Positions 1 to 7,178 of a DNA stretch of 64,000 nucleotides are shown here, in pieces. The position numbers and the translations under genes were made by a program. Numbering within the stretch: position 1 is the first letter of the stretch; every line of letters starts with the position of its first letter. The notes beneath the pieces are model-generated. The model did not search any database. It saw nothing but the letters and a program-made list of their open reading frames with translations, and was not told the DNA's origin. This stretch comes from SIG77 sp045589595 (GTDB taxonomy: Bacteria; Verrucomicrobiota; Lentisphaeria; Victivallales; UBA1829), in NCBI GenBank assembly GCA_045589595.1, contig JAZNPK010000043.1, forward strand, positions 1 through 64,000, given 5' to 3'.

Positions 1-306
1 CTGACGGCGTATGAAGCACGCCTGACGGCGTATGAAGCACGCCTGACGGCGTATGAAGCAAGCCTGACGGCGTATGAAGCACGCCTGACGGCGTATGAAG
101 CACGCCTGACGGCGTATGAAGCACGCCTGACGGCGCATGAAGCGCACCTGCGGTGCAGAAGCACGCCTGACGGCGCATGAAGCGCACCTGACGGCGCATG
201 AAGCGCACCTGACGGCGCATGAAGCGCACCTGCGGCGCATGAAGCGCACCTGCGGCGCATGAAGCACGCCTGACGGCGCATGAAGCGCACCTGCGGCGCA
301 TGAAGC
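1..306. repeat. Tandem hairpin-repeat array (ATGAAGC-spaced), cut by window edge
   Basis: About fifteen head-to-tail units of 19-21 nt. Each is the heptamer ATGAAGC followed by a short inverted repeat. The first six units are nearly identical, with stem ACGCC / GGCGT around TGAC. Units from about 127 onward change to GCACC / GGCGC or GCACC / GGTGC with TGAC or TGC loops. ATGAAGC starts at 11, 32, 53, 74, 95, 116, 137, 177, 198, 219, 239, 259, 280 and 300; the unit near 157 is degenerate. The array runs off the left edge. On the minus strand it lies just downstream of the four-helix-bundle gene, so it would be transcribed by read-through from that gene. The similarity of the first six units suggests recent duplication. 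Confidence 0.95.
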
Positions 307-367
307 TGTAATTACAAGCACTGATATTGCAGTAAGCAAGGCGAAGAGCCACGGGAATGATATAACA

Positions 368-733
368 TTATTTTTGTTTAACAGTTTTTTTCGCAGTATT
401 GACGGACGCGATCAGAGTTATTCTTATTTCCCGGCAGAGAGTTTCCAAATGGTCAAATTCTGTTGGAGAAATGATATTTGTTTTATTCAACAATAAAAGC
501 CAGTAACTTGTTTCATTGGCTTCTTTCAGGGCGATTTGTAATTTTGAAATAAAATCTGCTTTCCCTTGTGCATATTGTGCTTCGTGGATATTGGCTCCGA
601 TACTGGTACCGGCTCTGCCGATTTGATTGCAGATAATCGTTTCTCTCTGTTCTTTCAGATATTTGACCAGATTCAGAATTTCAACCGCGAAGGTAATAGA
701 AAGATCAATGAGTTTGTTGGTGGATTTTTCCAT
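368..733 (-). CDS. Four helix bundle protein (23S rRNA intervening-sequence / Avd-like family)
   Basis: A 121-residue, basic, all-helical protein. It matches the family first seen in intervening sequences of bacterial 23S rRNA and related in fold to the Avd accessory protein of diversity-generating retroelements. The family signatures are GRAGTSIGANIHEA (residues about 39-52) and the helix DFISKLQIALKEANE followed by TSYWL. The ATG at 733 follows AAAGGAG at a sensible distance. No 23S rRNA gene, reverse transcriptase or variable-repeat target is visible nearby, so it is a free-standing member. It sits between two hairpin arrays (1-306 and 806-965), with a tRNA-Pro gene beyond the right one. 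The family binds RNA or protein partners and has no known enzymatic activity; its role here is unknown. Confidence 0.9.
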   Translation of the reverse strand: MEKSTNKLIDLSITFAVEILNLVKYLKEQRETIICNQIGRAGTSIGANIHEAQYAQGKADFISKLQIALKEANETSYWLLLLNKTNIISPTEFDHLETLCREIRITLIASVNTAKKTVKQK

Positions 734-805
734 AACAGAGTTCTCCTTTCAGCGGATAATATAATCCCGGACAGGGGTGACAGGTCATATGAGCGAAAAG
801 CGAAT

Positions 806-965
806 GCTTCATATCGGAACGGCAGTGGAGATGCTTCATATTGTGGAGCAAAAGCGAAACAATGCTTCATCGTCAGGCTTTTATGAAGCACGGCTTCGCC
901 GTATGAAGCGGCACGTTGTGCCATGAAGCGCACCTGCGGTGCATGAAGCGAAGCCTGACGGCTTC
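806..965. repeat. Right-hand ATGAAGC hairpin array with inverted copies
   Basis: Four ATGAAGC heptamers start at 883, 903, 923 and 943, exactly 20 nt apart. Each is followed by a different perfect hairpin: ACGGC-TTC-GCCGT (890-902), GGCAC-GTT-GTGCC (910-922), GCACC-TGC-GGTGC (930-942) and GAAGCC-TGAC-GGCTTC (950-965). Stem sequences differ completely between units but pairing is kept in each, while the heptamer does not change. Toward the gene, three copies are inverted (GCTTCAT at 806, 833 and 864), so 864-889 can itself fold into a larger hairpin. The array lies upstream of the four-helix-bundle gene and directly downstream of tRNA-Pro on the minus strand. Confidence 0.93.
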
Positions 966-993
966 ATTTTTTTGCCCCACAGGCAAAAAAATG
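965..993. other. Perfect inverted repeat abutting tRNA-Pro
   Basis: A 12-bp perfect inverted repeat, CATTTTTTTGCC and GGCAAAAAAATG, around a 5-nt loop. Its right arm overlaps the encoded CCA of tRNA-Pro by two bases and its left arm overlaps the last array hairpin by one base. It could help end or process the tRNA transcript, but no T run follows the hairpin. It also marks the junction between the array and the tRNA gene. Confidence 0.75.
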
Positions 994-1068
994 GTCGGGG
1001 CAACAAGACTTGAACTTGCGACCTCTTAGTCCCGAACCAAGCGCTCTACCAGGCTGAGCTATGCCCCG
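992..1068 (-). tRNA. tRNA-Pro (anticodon CGG)
   Basis: A complete 77-nt cloverleaf including an encoded CCA. The acceptor stem is CGGGGCA/TGCCCCG, the D stem GCTC/GAGC, and the anticodon stem CTTGG/CTAAG has the 7-nt loop TTCGGGA, so the anticodon is CGG, reading CCG. The T arm contains TTCAAGT. The discriminator is A (995) and CCA is encoded at 994-992. The hairpin array begins immediately downstream. Confidence 0.96.
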
Positions 1069-1171
1069 ATTCCGACCATTGAAAGGTTTGATGCCATTAA
1101 TTTACACCGGAAATGGATTTTGTCAAGAGAAAAAATCAGAAAAGATCGTTTTTTTGATTTCTTCCCGCAAA

Positions 1172-2482
1172 TCATTTTCCCAGAGGCGTATTGAGCTTCC
1201 GGTTGTCCGTTGTCCAGAGGGATGCCATGATCGCTTCCGTATCCGGATCGCTGGGCGGTTCCACAAAATCCGTTCCGTTCTCATCCAGTTTCTGCAGGAT
1301 ATAAATGGGTGTGAGTTCATCGGCGGGAATAGCGATCTGATAAGTGTCGTCCTCGCCTTTATCGCTCATCAGCGGCACAAGAATACCGGCATCGCAAAGA
1401 TCGTAGATCACAAAGCGGGTCGTCCGGATGGGCATCTGCAATGCTTCCGCGATTTCCACAGCGGATTTCGGCGCATCGTGATTCCGGAAGGTGCGTGCAA
1501 AGATCTTAACGATCTGCAATGCGCAGAGACGGCGGCGTTTCAGGCACAGCGGCAGATTGCCGTTGCCCGGTTCCATTTCGTACACATTGACATTCTGGAC
1601 GGCGAAAGCGAGCTGTGCGCCGAAAATGGTCAGTGTCCAGCCCAGATTCATCCAGATCAGGAAGAAGGGCAACGCTGCAAAACTTCCGTAGATGGCGTTA
1701 TAGGATGTTAATTTTGCCTGAGCGAACACATATCCCGCCTGCAGGAAAATGTATGCGGTCCCTGCCAGGATCCCGGCGATGGCTGCCGATTTGATCTTGA
1801 CTTTTGTATTCGGGATGAAGACATAAAGGAAGAAAAAGACGATCCATGCGGTCAGGAAGTTCACACCTTTCACCACATATTTCACAATATCGATCCACGC
1901 ATCGGGATAGGGCATATTGTCCGCCCAGCCTTCCAGATTCGCGACCACAAAGGTGCTGGTTGTTGCCATAACAGTCAGCAGGAAGGGGCAGATGACCAGC
2001 ATGGTCAGATAGTCGCAGAACTTCCGTCCCCAGGATCTGCCGCATTTGACGCCCCAGATGCCGTTGAACGCATTTTCGATGGATGCGATCAACTTGACAG
2101 CGGTCCAGATGAGCAGCAGCACACCGATCCCGGCGACCAGTCCGCCGCTGGCATTTTTAATGGCGGAATCCGCAAATTCGATCATCCGTTCCGCAACGGA
2201 TTCCTGTCCTTCCATAGACGTCATCAGTTTCTGTTTCAGGATCTCATCGAAGCCGTATCCTTTGGCGATCCCGAAAACAAGTGCCAGGACCGGCACGATG
2301 GCAAGCAGGGTGTAATAGGTGAGGGAGGCAGCGTGGAGTGTGCATCGGTTCTGCAGAAAGAACCGTACCGTCAGCATAACGATCCTGCTGAGCCGGATCA
2401 TGATCCCTTTGGCGGGCGGCAGTGTGCTTATTTTGATGTTCCAGAGATCGTCTTTAAGAAATTCCTTGGCTTTTTTGATCAT
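1172..2482 (-). CDS. YihY/BrkB-family inner-membrane protein
   Basis: A 436-residue protein of the YihY/virulence factor BrkB family, once misnamed RNase BN. The family core is visible: an N-terminal segment with HAASLTYYTLLAIVPVLAL (about residues 50-68), then about six hydrophobic helices to residue 290. A soluble tail of roughly 130 residues follows and looks like a winged-helix domain (around 'AEALQMPIRTTRFVIYDLCDAG'-type sequence, residues 345-366). That tail makes it longer than the usual ~290 residues; tailed members occur in several phyla. AAGGAG precedes the ATG. It is the last gene of a minus-strand run, 21 nt after the epimerase gene. The biochemical function of the family is not settled. 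Confidence 0.88.
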   Translation of the reverse strand: MIKKAKEFLKDDLWNIKISTLPPAKGIMIRLSRIVMLTVRFFLQNRCTLHAASLTYYTLLAIVPVLALVFGIAKGYGFDEILKQKLMTSMEGQESVAERMIEFADSAIKNASGGLVAGIGVLLLIWTAVKLIASIENAFNGIWGVKCGRSWGRKFCDYLTMLVICPFLLTVMATTSTFVVANLEGWADNMPYPDAWIDIVKYVVKGVNFLTAWIVFFFLYVFIPNTKVKIKSAAIAGILAGTAYIFLQAGYVFAQAKLTSYNAIYGSFAALPFFLIWMNLGWTLTIFGAQLAFAVQNVNVYEMEPGNGNLPLCLKRRRLCALQIVKIFARTFRNHDAPKSAVEIAEALQMPIRTTRFVIYDLCDAGILVPLMSDKGEDDTYQIAIPADELTPIYILQKLDENGTDFVEPPSDPDTEAIMASLWTTDNRKLNTPLGK

Positions 2483-2503
2483 AGCTGTTCGCTCCTTTTC
2501 TGA

Positions 2504-3997
2504 TCACTTCAGGGGGATGCCCAGTGTTTCAAGGTGGTGGACAAAATGTTTATCCAGACAGGCGGCATAGGCGTCTTCGTGCCGGATGAGTGCTGCTCTG
2601 ATCCGGGCGGTCAGTTCAGGACATGCCCCGCCCAGCATCGCGCCGTAATTGATGTGAATGATCTGTCTGCCCGGTACGCAATCCGCATCCAGCAGCCGGA
2701 TCAGTTCACTGTCCGGAATGGAATCTGGCTCCGGAATGGAATCGAAATCGGCGGTAACATGATAAAGTTTACGCGCGTCCGCCAGATGTTTTTTCGCACA
2801 TTTGAGCATATCCCGGAAGAGTGCGGGATCCTGACTTGCGATCATCCGTGCCGCTTCCAGCCAACTGGTCCCGGCGGTCTTCACATGGACTCTGCCGCCG
2901 GTGAGTCTGCCGATAATGGGGAATGCAGAAAATTTATCGCTGCCGGAATGGATGGAAAGTTTGTAGAATCCGAAATCGTCAGCGATTTTTGCATGGACGG
3001 CGAACTGGCGTTCAAATTCCGCCAGATCCCCGATATAGTCGATCCCTTTCTGGAATTCCCCGATGAAACGGGGTGCCAGCGATACAAAATTCACGTTGCG
3101 GTACACCAGTTCCGCCGCCACAAAATAATGATGTTCGGGGATCGTGGGTGCCGTCGTTTCATCAATGGAGATCTCAAGGTCTGTATCCGCGCCGCCGTTT
3201 TCGTTGAGGAATGTCCGCACCTGCGCGGAGAAATCCATTGCCTGTGTGTAGATCAATGCGCAGCGCATCCGTTCCAGCGCCGTAAAATTCAAACCGAGCT
3301 GCGGCACTGTTGTATAGTTCTGTTCGATCCGTTCCCGCAGATCGGCAGGCAGCGCGGCGTATGCGGCGGAGACTGTCGCTTCGTCAGCTTCTGCAAATTC
3401 CGGTTTGAGCTGTTCGGAAAGATCCAGCGTGAGCATCGTCACGCCCGCTTTCAGAGCTTCGCCGATGTGTTCAAAACTCTTGAGATGGTCGCCGTCCGCA
3501 CCGAATCCGCCTTCATAGCCGGACTGGAATACCTGAAATGTGGCATCGTCCACCACGCTCTGGAATGTTCTGCCGGTGAGGGTCAGTTCCCGGACAGACT
3601 GCTGTGCCAGAACGGGTGCCGCATCGTATTTTTTGAACAGTTCCGCGTGGGCACTGGAAGCACAACCCAGACGGTCGCCGCAGCCGAAGGAACATTTTCT
3701 GCGCAGAACAGGTACGGGTTTCGTCCACGGGAAAAGGGCGCGGAGGGAATCGGCATTGCGGTGTGTGAGCGGTGCTTTCTTCACGATCAGATCATCGGAC
3801 ACTGCGATCTCGCCTTCAAATGAATCGAAAACGGGTGATTTTCCGGCGGCAGCCAGAACGAGGAACCGCTGAACATCATCGTGTGCGGCACAGATCGTGA
3901 GGTCGCCGGTTTTCCGGATGGAATCTTCCGCACAGAGAACGGTTCCGCTGATACCCGGCAGTTGACTTGCAATACTTTTTTCGAGAGTTTTCCACAT
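2504..3997 (-). CDS. uxaE: Tagaturonate epimerase-like protein (UxaE family)
   Basis: About 497 residues, matching the tagaturonate epimerase family, which converts D-tagaturonate to D-fructuronate in galacturonate catabolism. The family signature SFGCGDRLG lies near residue 105. His- and Asp-rich metal-site segments follow, including PEHHYF, LSIHSGSDKFSAFP and VKTAGTSWLEA. The likely start is ATG 3997, which follows AAAGG; the open frame also contains an upstream GTG that overlaps the ribosome-binding site. It is flanked by yihY (21 nt downstream) and pepF (upstream). No other uronate gene is present, so the pathway link is from family knowledge alone. Confidence 0.82.
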   Translation of the reverse strand: MWKTLEKSIASQLPGISGTVLCAEDSIRKTGDLTICAAHDDVQRFLVLAAAGKSPVFDSFEGEIAVSDDLIVKKAPLTHRNADSLRALFPWTKPVPVLRRKCSFGCGDRLGCASSAHAELFKKYDAAPVLAQQSVRELTLTGRTFQSVVDDATFQVFQSGYEGGFGADGDHLKSFEHIGEALKAGVTMLTLDLSEQLKPEFAEADEATVSAAYAALPADLRERIEQNYTTVPQLGLNFTALERMRCALIYTQAMDFSAQVRTFLNENGGADTDLEISIDETTAPTIPEHHYFVAAELVYRNVNFVSLAPRFIGEFQKGIDYIGDLAEFERQFAVHAKIADDFGFYKLSIHSGSDKFSAFPIIGRLTGGRVHVKTAGTSWLEAARMIASQDPALFRDMLKCAKKHLADARKLYHVTADFDSIPEPDSIPDSELIRLLDADCVPGRQIIHINYGAMLGGACPELTARIRAALIRHEDAYAACLDKHFVHHLETLGIPLK

Positions 3998-4042
3998 GGT
4001 GATCACCTTTATACTGAATAGATTTCTTTTTTCTTCGTTTCG

Positions 4043-5848
4043 TTACAGCGTGTCAGCGGCGAACCGTTCCAGTTCGGTCACGGCATCATTGAACAGCTGC
4101 ATACATGCCTCCACGGGTGCGGGCGTATTGAAATCGACACCTGCATCTTTGAGAATGTCGATCACATCTTTGCTGTCGCCGGCTTTGAGGAAGCCCATAT
4201 AACGGTCCGTTTTTCCGTTGAGGATATCTCTTGAGAGTGCCGCCGCCGCACTGATGCCGGTGGCGTACTTGTACACATAGAACCCGTAATGGAAATGGGG
4301 GATCCTTGCCCACTCGTAGCGGATGACTTTGTCCGTATTCACGGCGGGACCGTGATAAAGTTTGTTCAGTTTGAAGTAGTGATCGGACAACGCCTGTTCG
4401 GTCAGGGGTTCCCCTTCTTCACTCCAGCGGTAGATATCGCGTTCAAACTCTGCGAACATGGTCTGACGGAACGCCGTTCCGCGGATCGTATCCAGCAGAT
4501 AAGTCAGGAGATGAGCTTTTGTTTTCGGGTCGGACGCATTCGCCATCAGGTGTCTGTACAGCAGCAGTTCATTGGTGGTGGATGCCACTTCCGCGGCAAA
4601 AATACGGTATCCGGCATAATGATATTCCTGCGCCCGGTCGGAGTAGTAGGAATGCATACTGTGCCCCAGTTCATGGGCGAGGGTGAAGACGGAATCCAGA
4701 TTGCCGGAATAATTCAGCAGCACATAGGGCGGCGTCCGGAAAGAACCGCTGGAATAAGCGCCGGAGCGTTTGCCGCGGCACTCATAAATGTCGATCCATC
4801 TGTCCGAAAACGCGTGTTTGAGGGCGGAGCAGTATTCTTCGCCCAGCGGCTTCAACGCCTCCTGCACAAGGGCGACACCTTTTTCCCACGGGAAAGATTC
4901 TTCCGCATCGGGAACCACCGGACATGTCAGGTCATACATCCGCAGTTTTTTCAGCCCCAGCAGATCCGCCCGGACTTTGAAATAACGGTACAGACCCGGC
5001 AGGGCGGCATGGACGGTGTCGATGAGATTGTCATAAACGGAAAGAGGAATATTGTCGTCATGGAGCGCCATGGCACGAGCCGAGGGATAACCGCGGAGTT
5101 TCGCCTCAAGCACTCCGGTTTTGACGGTACCGTCCAGGATCGCGGCGTAGGTGTTGGCGAGGGATTTGTATGCGGCATAGCAGGCAGTGAAAGAGCGTTT
5201 CCGCACATTGCGGTCGGTATCTTCCTGATATTTTCTCAGATTGCCGTTGGTGAGTTCCACCATTCTGCCGTCTCTGTCTTTGAACTTTGCAAAACGCATA
5301 TCCGCATCGTGGAGAACGCCATAGACTTTTCCGGCGGTGGAGAGGGCATCGGCGCCCATGCCGAGGATCCGTTCCTCCGGTTCGCTCAATGTGTGGGCGC
5401 GTTCCCGTTCCGTTTCTTCCAGCGTCCGTTTGTAGAACGCCAGTTCCGGCGCATTGAGGTACGCATCGAACTGTTCGCGGGGGATCGCCATCAGTTCCGG
5501 ATCGAACCAGGCGGTTTCCCCGGCGATCTCCGCACCTTTGGCAGAAATACGGTCCTGACGGGCATTGTTGGTGCTGTCCGCCGTATTTTCATCGTGCTTC
5601 AGATGAGCATAGACCGCCAGTTGTTCTCCGAGCAAGCCCAATTCATCACCGGCGATGAACGCATCCCGGAGCGTCGCGGCAGAGTCCGCAAGATGTCCTT
5701 TGAAAGTTTGAAAACGGGCGAGGAGCGTATCCAGTTTTTTGAAATCATTTTCCCAGTCGGAACTGTCCCGGTAGAGCGGTGTGAGATCCCAGCAGACATT
5801 TTCGGACAATTCCTGCCGGGTGGGGATGGACGGTTGTTTTTCGGTCAT
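4043..5848 (-). CDS. pepF: Oligoendopeptidase F (M3B metallopeptidase)
   Basis: A 601-residue cytosolic zinc peptidase that trims oligopeptides. The catalytic zinc motif HELGH is at about residues 392-396 within FTLAHELGHSMHSYYSD. The third ligand region ('IFAAEVASTTNELLL', about 421-435) follows at the usual spacing, and the length is normal for PepF. There is no signal peptide. ATG 5848 is preceded by AGGAA and by a promoter at 5893-5921. A 45-nt gap to the epimerase start suggests that pepF, uxaE and yihY are co-transcribed, although their functions are not obviously linked. Confidence 0.93.
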   Translation of the reverse strand: MTEKQPSIPTRQELSENVCWDLTPLYRDSSDWENDFKKLDTLLARFQTFKGHLADSAATLRDAFIAGDELGLLGEQLAVYAHLKHDENTADSTNNARQDRISAKGAEIAGETAWFDPELMAIPREQFDAYLNAPELAFYKRTLEETERERAHTLSEPEERILGMGADALSTAGKVYGVLHDADMRFAKFKDRDGRMVELTNGNLRKYQEDTDRNVRKRSFTACYAAYKSLANTYAAILDGTVKTGVLEAKLRGYPSARAMALHDDNIPLSVYDNLIDTVHAALPGLYRYFKVRADLLGLKKLRMYDLTCPVVPDAEESFPWEKGVALVQEALKPLGEEYCSALKHAFSDRWIDIYECRGKRSGAYSSGSFRTPPYVLLNYSGNLDSVFTLAHELGHSMHSYYSDRAQEYHYAGYRIFAAEVASTTNELLLYRHLMANASDPKTKAHLLTYLLDTIRGTAFRQTMFAEFERDIYRWSEEGEPLTEQALSDHYFKLNKLYHGPAVNTDKVIRYEWARIPHFHYGFYVYKYATGISAAAALSRDILNGKTDRYMGFLKAGDSKDVIDILKDAGVDFNTPAPVEACMQLFNDAVTELERFAADTL

Positions 5849-5892
5849 GATATGTAATTCCTGTTTTTTGAGACATTTTGTTTACAATCGGA

Positions 5893-5921
5893 AAAATAGC
5901 ACATCCGGACCGAAAATACAA
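5893..5921 (-). promoter_or_regulatory. Predicted sigma70 promoter for pepF
   Basis: On the minus strand TTGTAT, a 17-nt spacer and TATTTT, with TGC just before the -10 element (extended -10). It lies about 45 nt upstream of the pepF start. The same TTGTAT/TGC-TAT style recurs at 52071-52098. Confidence 0.6.
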
Positions 5922-5964
5922 ATGGATTTTCCCCCTTTTGCCGGATTTTTGAAATGCTGAAAAG

Positions 5965-5998
5965 AAAAAACGCCCGCCGGTACATTCCGGACAGGCGT
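5965..5998 (-). terminator. Rho-independent terminator after dgt
   Basis: On the minus strand a GC-rich stem ACGCC...TCCGG / CCGG...GGCGT with small internal bulges, followed by a T run. It lies just past the stop of the dGTPase-like gene and separates it from pepF. Confidence 0.75.
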
Positions 5999-6019
5999 CA
6001 GAGGGTGCGGAGATTTTTT

Positions 6020-7159
6020 TTACTTGAGCCGGAGATATTCGCTGACCGCATAATTGTCAGTCATACCGGCGATCTCATCCGCCACAGCCCGTTCCAGACC
6101 ATCACTTTCGATCCGCGCCTTTGCGGAGTGTCCCAGTTCTTCCGGATGCCGGGAGTAATAGTCAAACAGGAAAGAGAGGCGGCTGAATGAAAGTTCGTTC
6201 AGTTTCGACATCTCTTTGCTGAAGTAGAGATTTTCGTACAGGAATTTTTTCAGATCGTCCGTGATCCGCTGGAAATCATCGCTGAGCGTCACCAGCGGTT
6301 TCGGCAGATGCGCGACTTCCTCCGGTGAGCCGGGGGCTTCCGCTTTGATCTGCTGCGCGGAATTTTTGATCGCATCCCCCACCATCATATCGATGAGACA
6401 CCGGACGCAATAGGGGACGAAACGGTCATCACCGGGCAGGTAATCCCGCTCTTTTGCAAGCGTTTCCGCCCGCTGCCAGATCTCCAGTTCCCGCAGCATA
6501 TCCGTGGTGAGGATCCCGGAGTCCAGCCCGTCATCCACATCGTGTCCGTAGTAAGTCAGGTCGTCTGCCAGATCTGCCACCTGCGCTTCCAGACAGGGTC
6601 GCGGCGGCAGCAGTCTGCCGTCCAGTGCGTTCATACCGGGTGTCCGGTGTTTGATGAGTGCCTCCCGCGTGGCGTTGGTCAGGTTGATCCCGTTGTACTC
6701 CGGATATTTGATTTCCAGATGATCCACCACACGCAGTGCCTGCAGATTGTGATCGAATCCACCCCGGTCCGCCATAATGACCGCCATGGTCCGTTCTCCG
6801 GCGTGTCCGAAGGGGGTATGCCCCAGATCGTGTGCCAGAGCCACAGCTTCCGTCAGGTCGCAGTTCAAACGCAGGGCGTTGGAGATCGTCCGGGCGATGG
6901 CTGCCACTTCAATGGTATGGGTGAGCCGGTTCCGGAGATGATCCCCGGAACCGCTTAAAAAGACCTGGGTTTTGTATTCCAGACGCCGGAACGCGTGACT
7001 GTGCAGAACACGGTCACGATCCCGCTGAAAATCTGTCCGGAAGGGATGCTGTTTTTCCGGATGCCGCCGGTCCGCCCCCGGACCGTCCGCGCGGATGGCG
7101 TAAGGGGCGAGACTGGCATTTTCCAGTTCCAGCAGACTGAGTCTTGTGTGAGGGATCAT
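6020..7159 (-). CDS. dgt: Deoxyguanosinetriphosphate triphosphohydrolase-like protein
   Basis: About 379 residues of the HD-domain dNTP triphosphohydrolase family, which releases triphosphate from dNTPs. Visible motifs are FQRDRDRVLHSHAFRRLEYK near the N-terminus (first HD-domain His), the HD pair in LAHDLGHTPFGHAGE (about residues 108-122), and the later CLEAQVADLADDLTYYGHD, which holds another metal Asp. The open frame continues upstream to a GTG at 7213. ATG 7159 is preferred because it follows GGGAG and starts 19 nt after the lacZ stop; the alternative would overlap lacZ by about 35 nt. It is probably the last gene of the GH43-lacZ-dgt transcript, with a terminator at 5965-5998. Confidence 0.9.
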   Translation of the reverse strand: MIPHTRLSLLELENASLAPYAIRADGPGADRRHPEKQHPFRTDFQRDRDRVLHSHAFRRLEYKTQVFLSGSGDHLRNRLTHTIEVAAIARTISNALRLNCDLTEAVALAHDLGHTPFGHAGERTMAVIMADRGGFDHNLQALRVVDHLEIKYPEYNGINLTNATREALIKHRTPGMNALDGRLLPPRPCLEAQVADLADDLTYYGHDVDDGLDSGILTTDMLRELEIWQRAETLAKERDYLPGDDRFVPYCVRCLIDMMVGDAIKNSAQQIKAEAPGSPEEVAHLPKPLVTLSDDFQRITDDLKKFLYENLYFSKEMSKLNELSFSRLSFLFDYYSRHPEELGHSAKARIESDGLERAVADEIAGMTDNYAVSEYLRLK

Positions 7160-7178
7160 CCGATCTGCCGCTCCCGGA

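Noticed and set aside
1..306. CRISPR array
   Set aside because: There are repeats but no unique spacers of regular length. Units are 19-21 nt with short hairpins and there are no cas genes.
368..733. Diversity-generating retroelement
   Set aside because: The four-helix-bundle protein resembles Avd, but no reverse transcriptase or template/variable repeat pair is visible in the window.
673..933. Minus-strand open frame of 86 codons across the right hairpin array
   Set aside because: Its sequence is a translation of the hairpin repeats (GEAVLH-like runs) and overlaps the start of the four-helix-bundle gene in another frame. No ribosome-binding site is seen.
4289..5857. Long plus-strand frame opposite pepF (522 codons)
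   Set aside because: It is the antisense shadow of pepF, with no site or family match. Similar long shadows opposite other genes at 11859-13793, 30000-31883 and 32056-34125 were rejected for the same reason.
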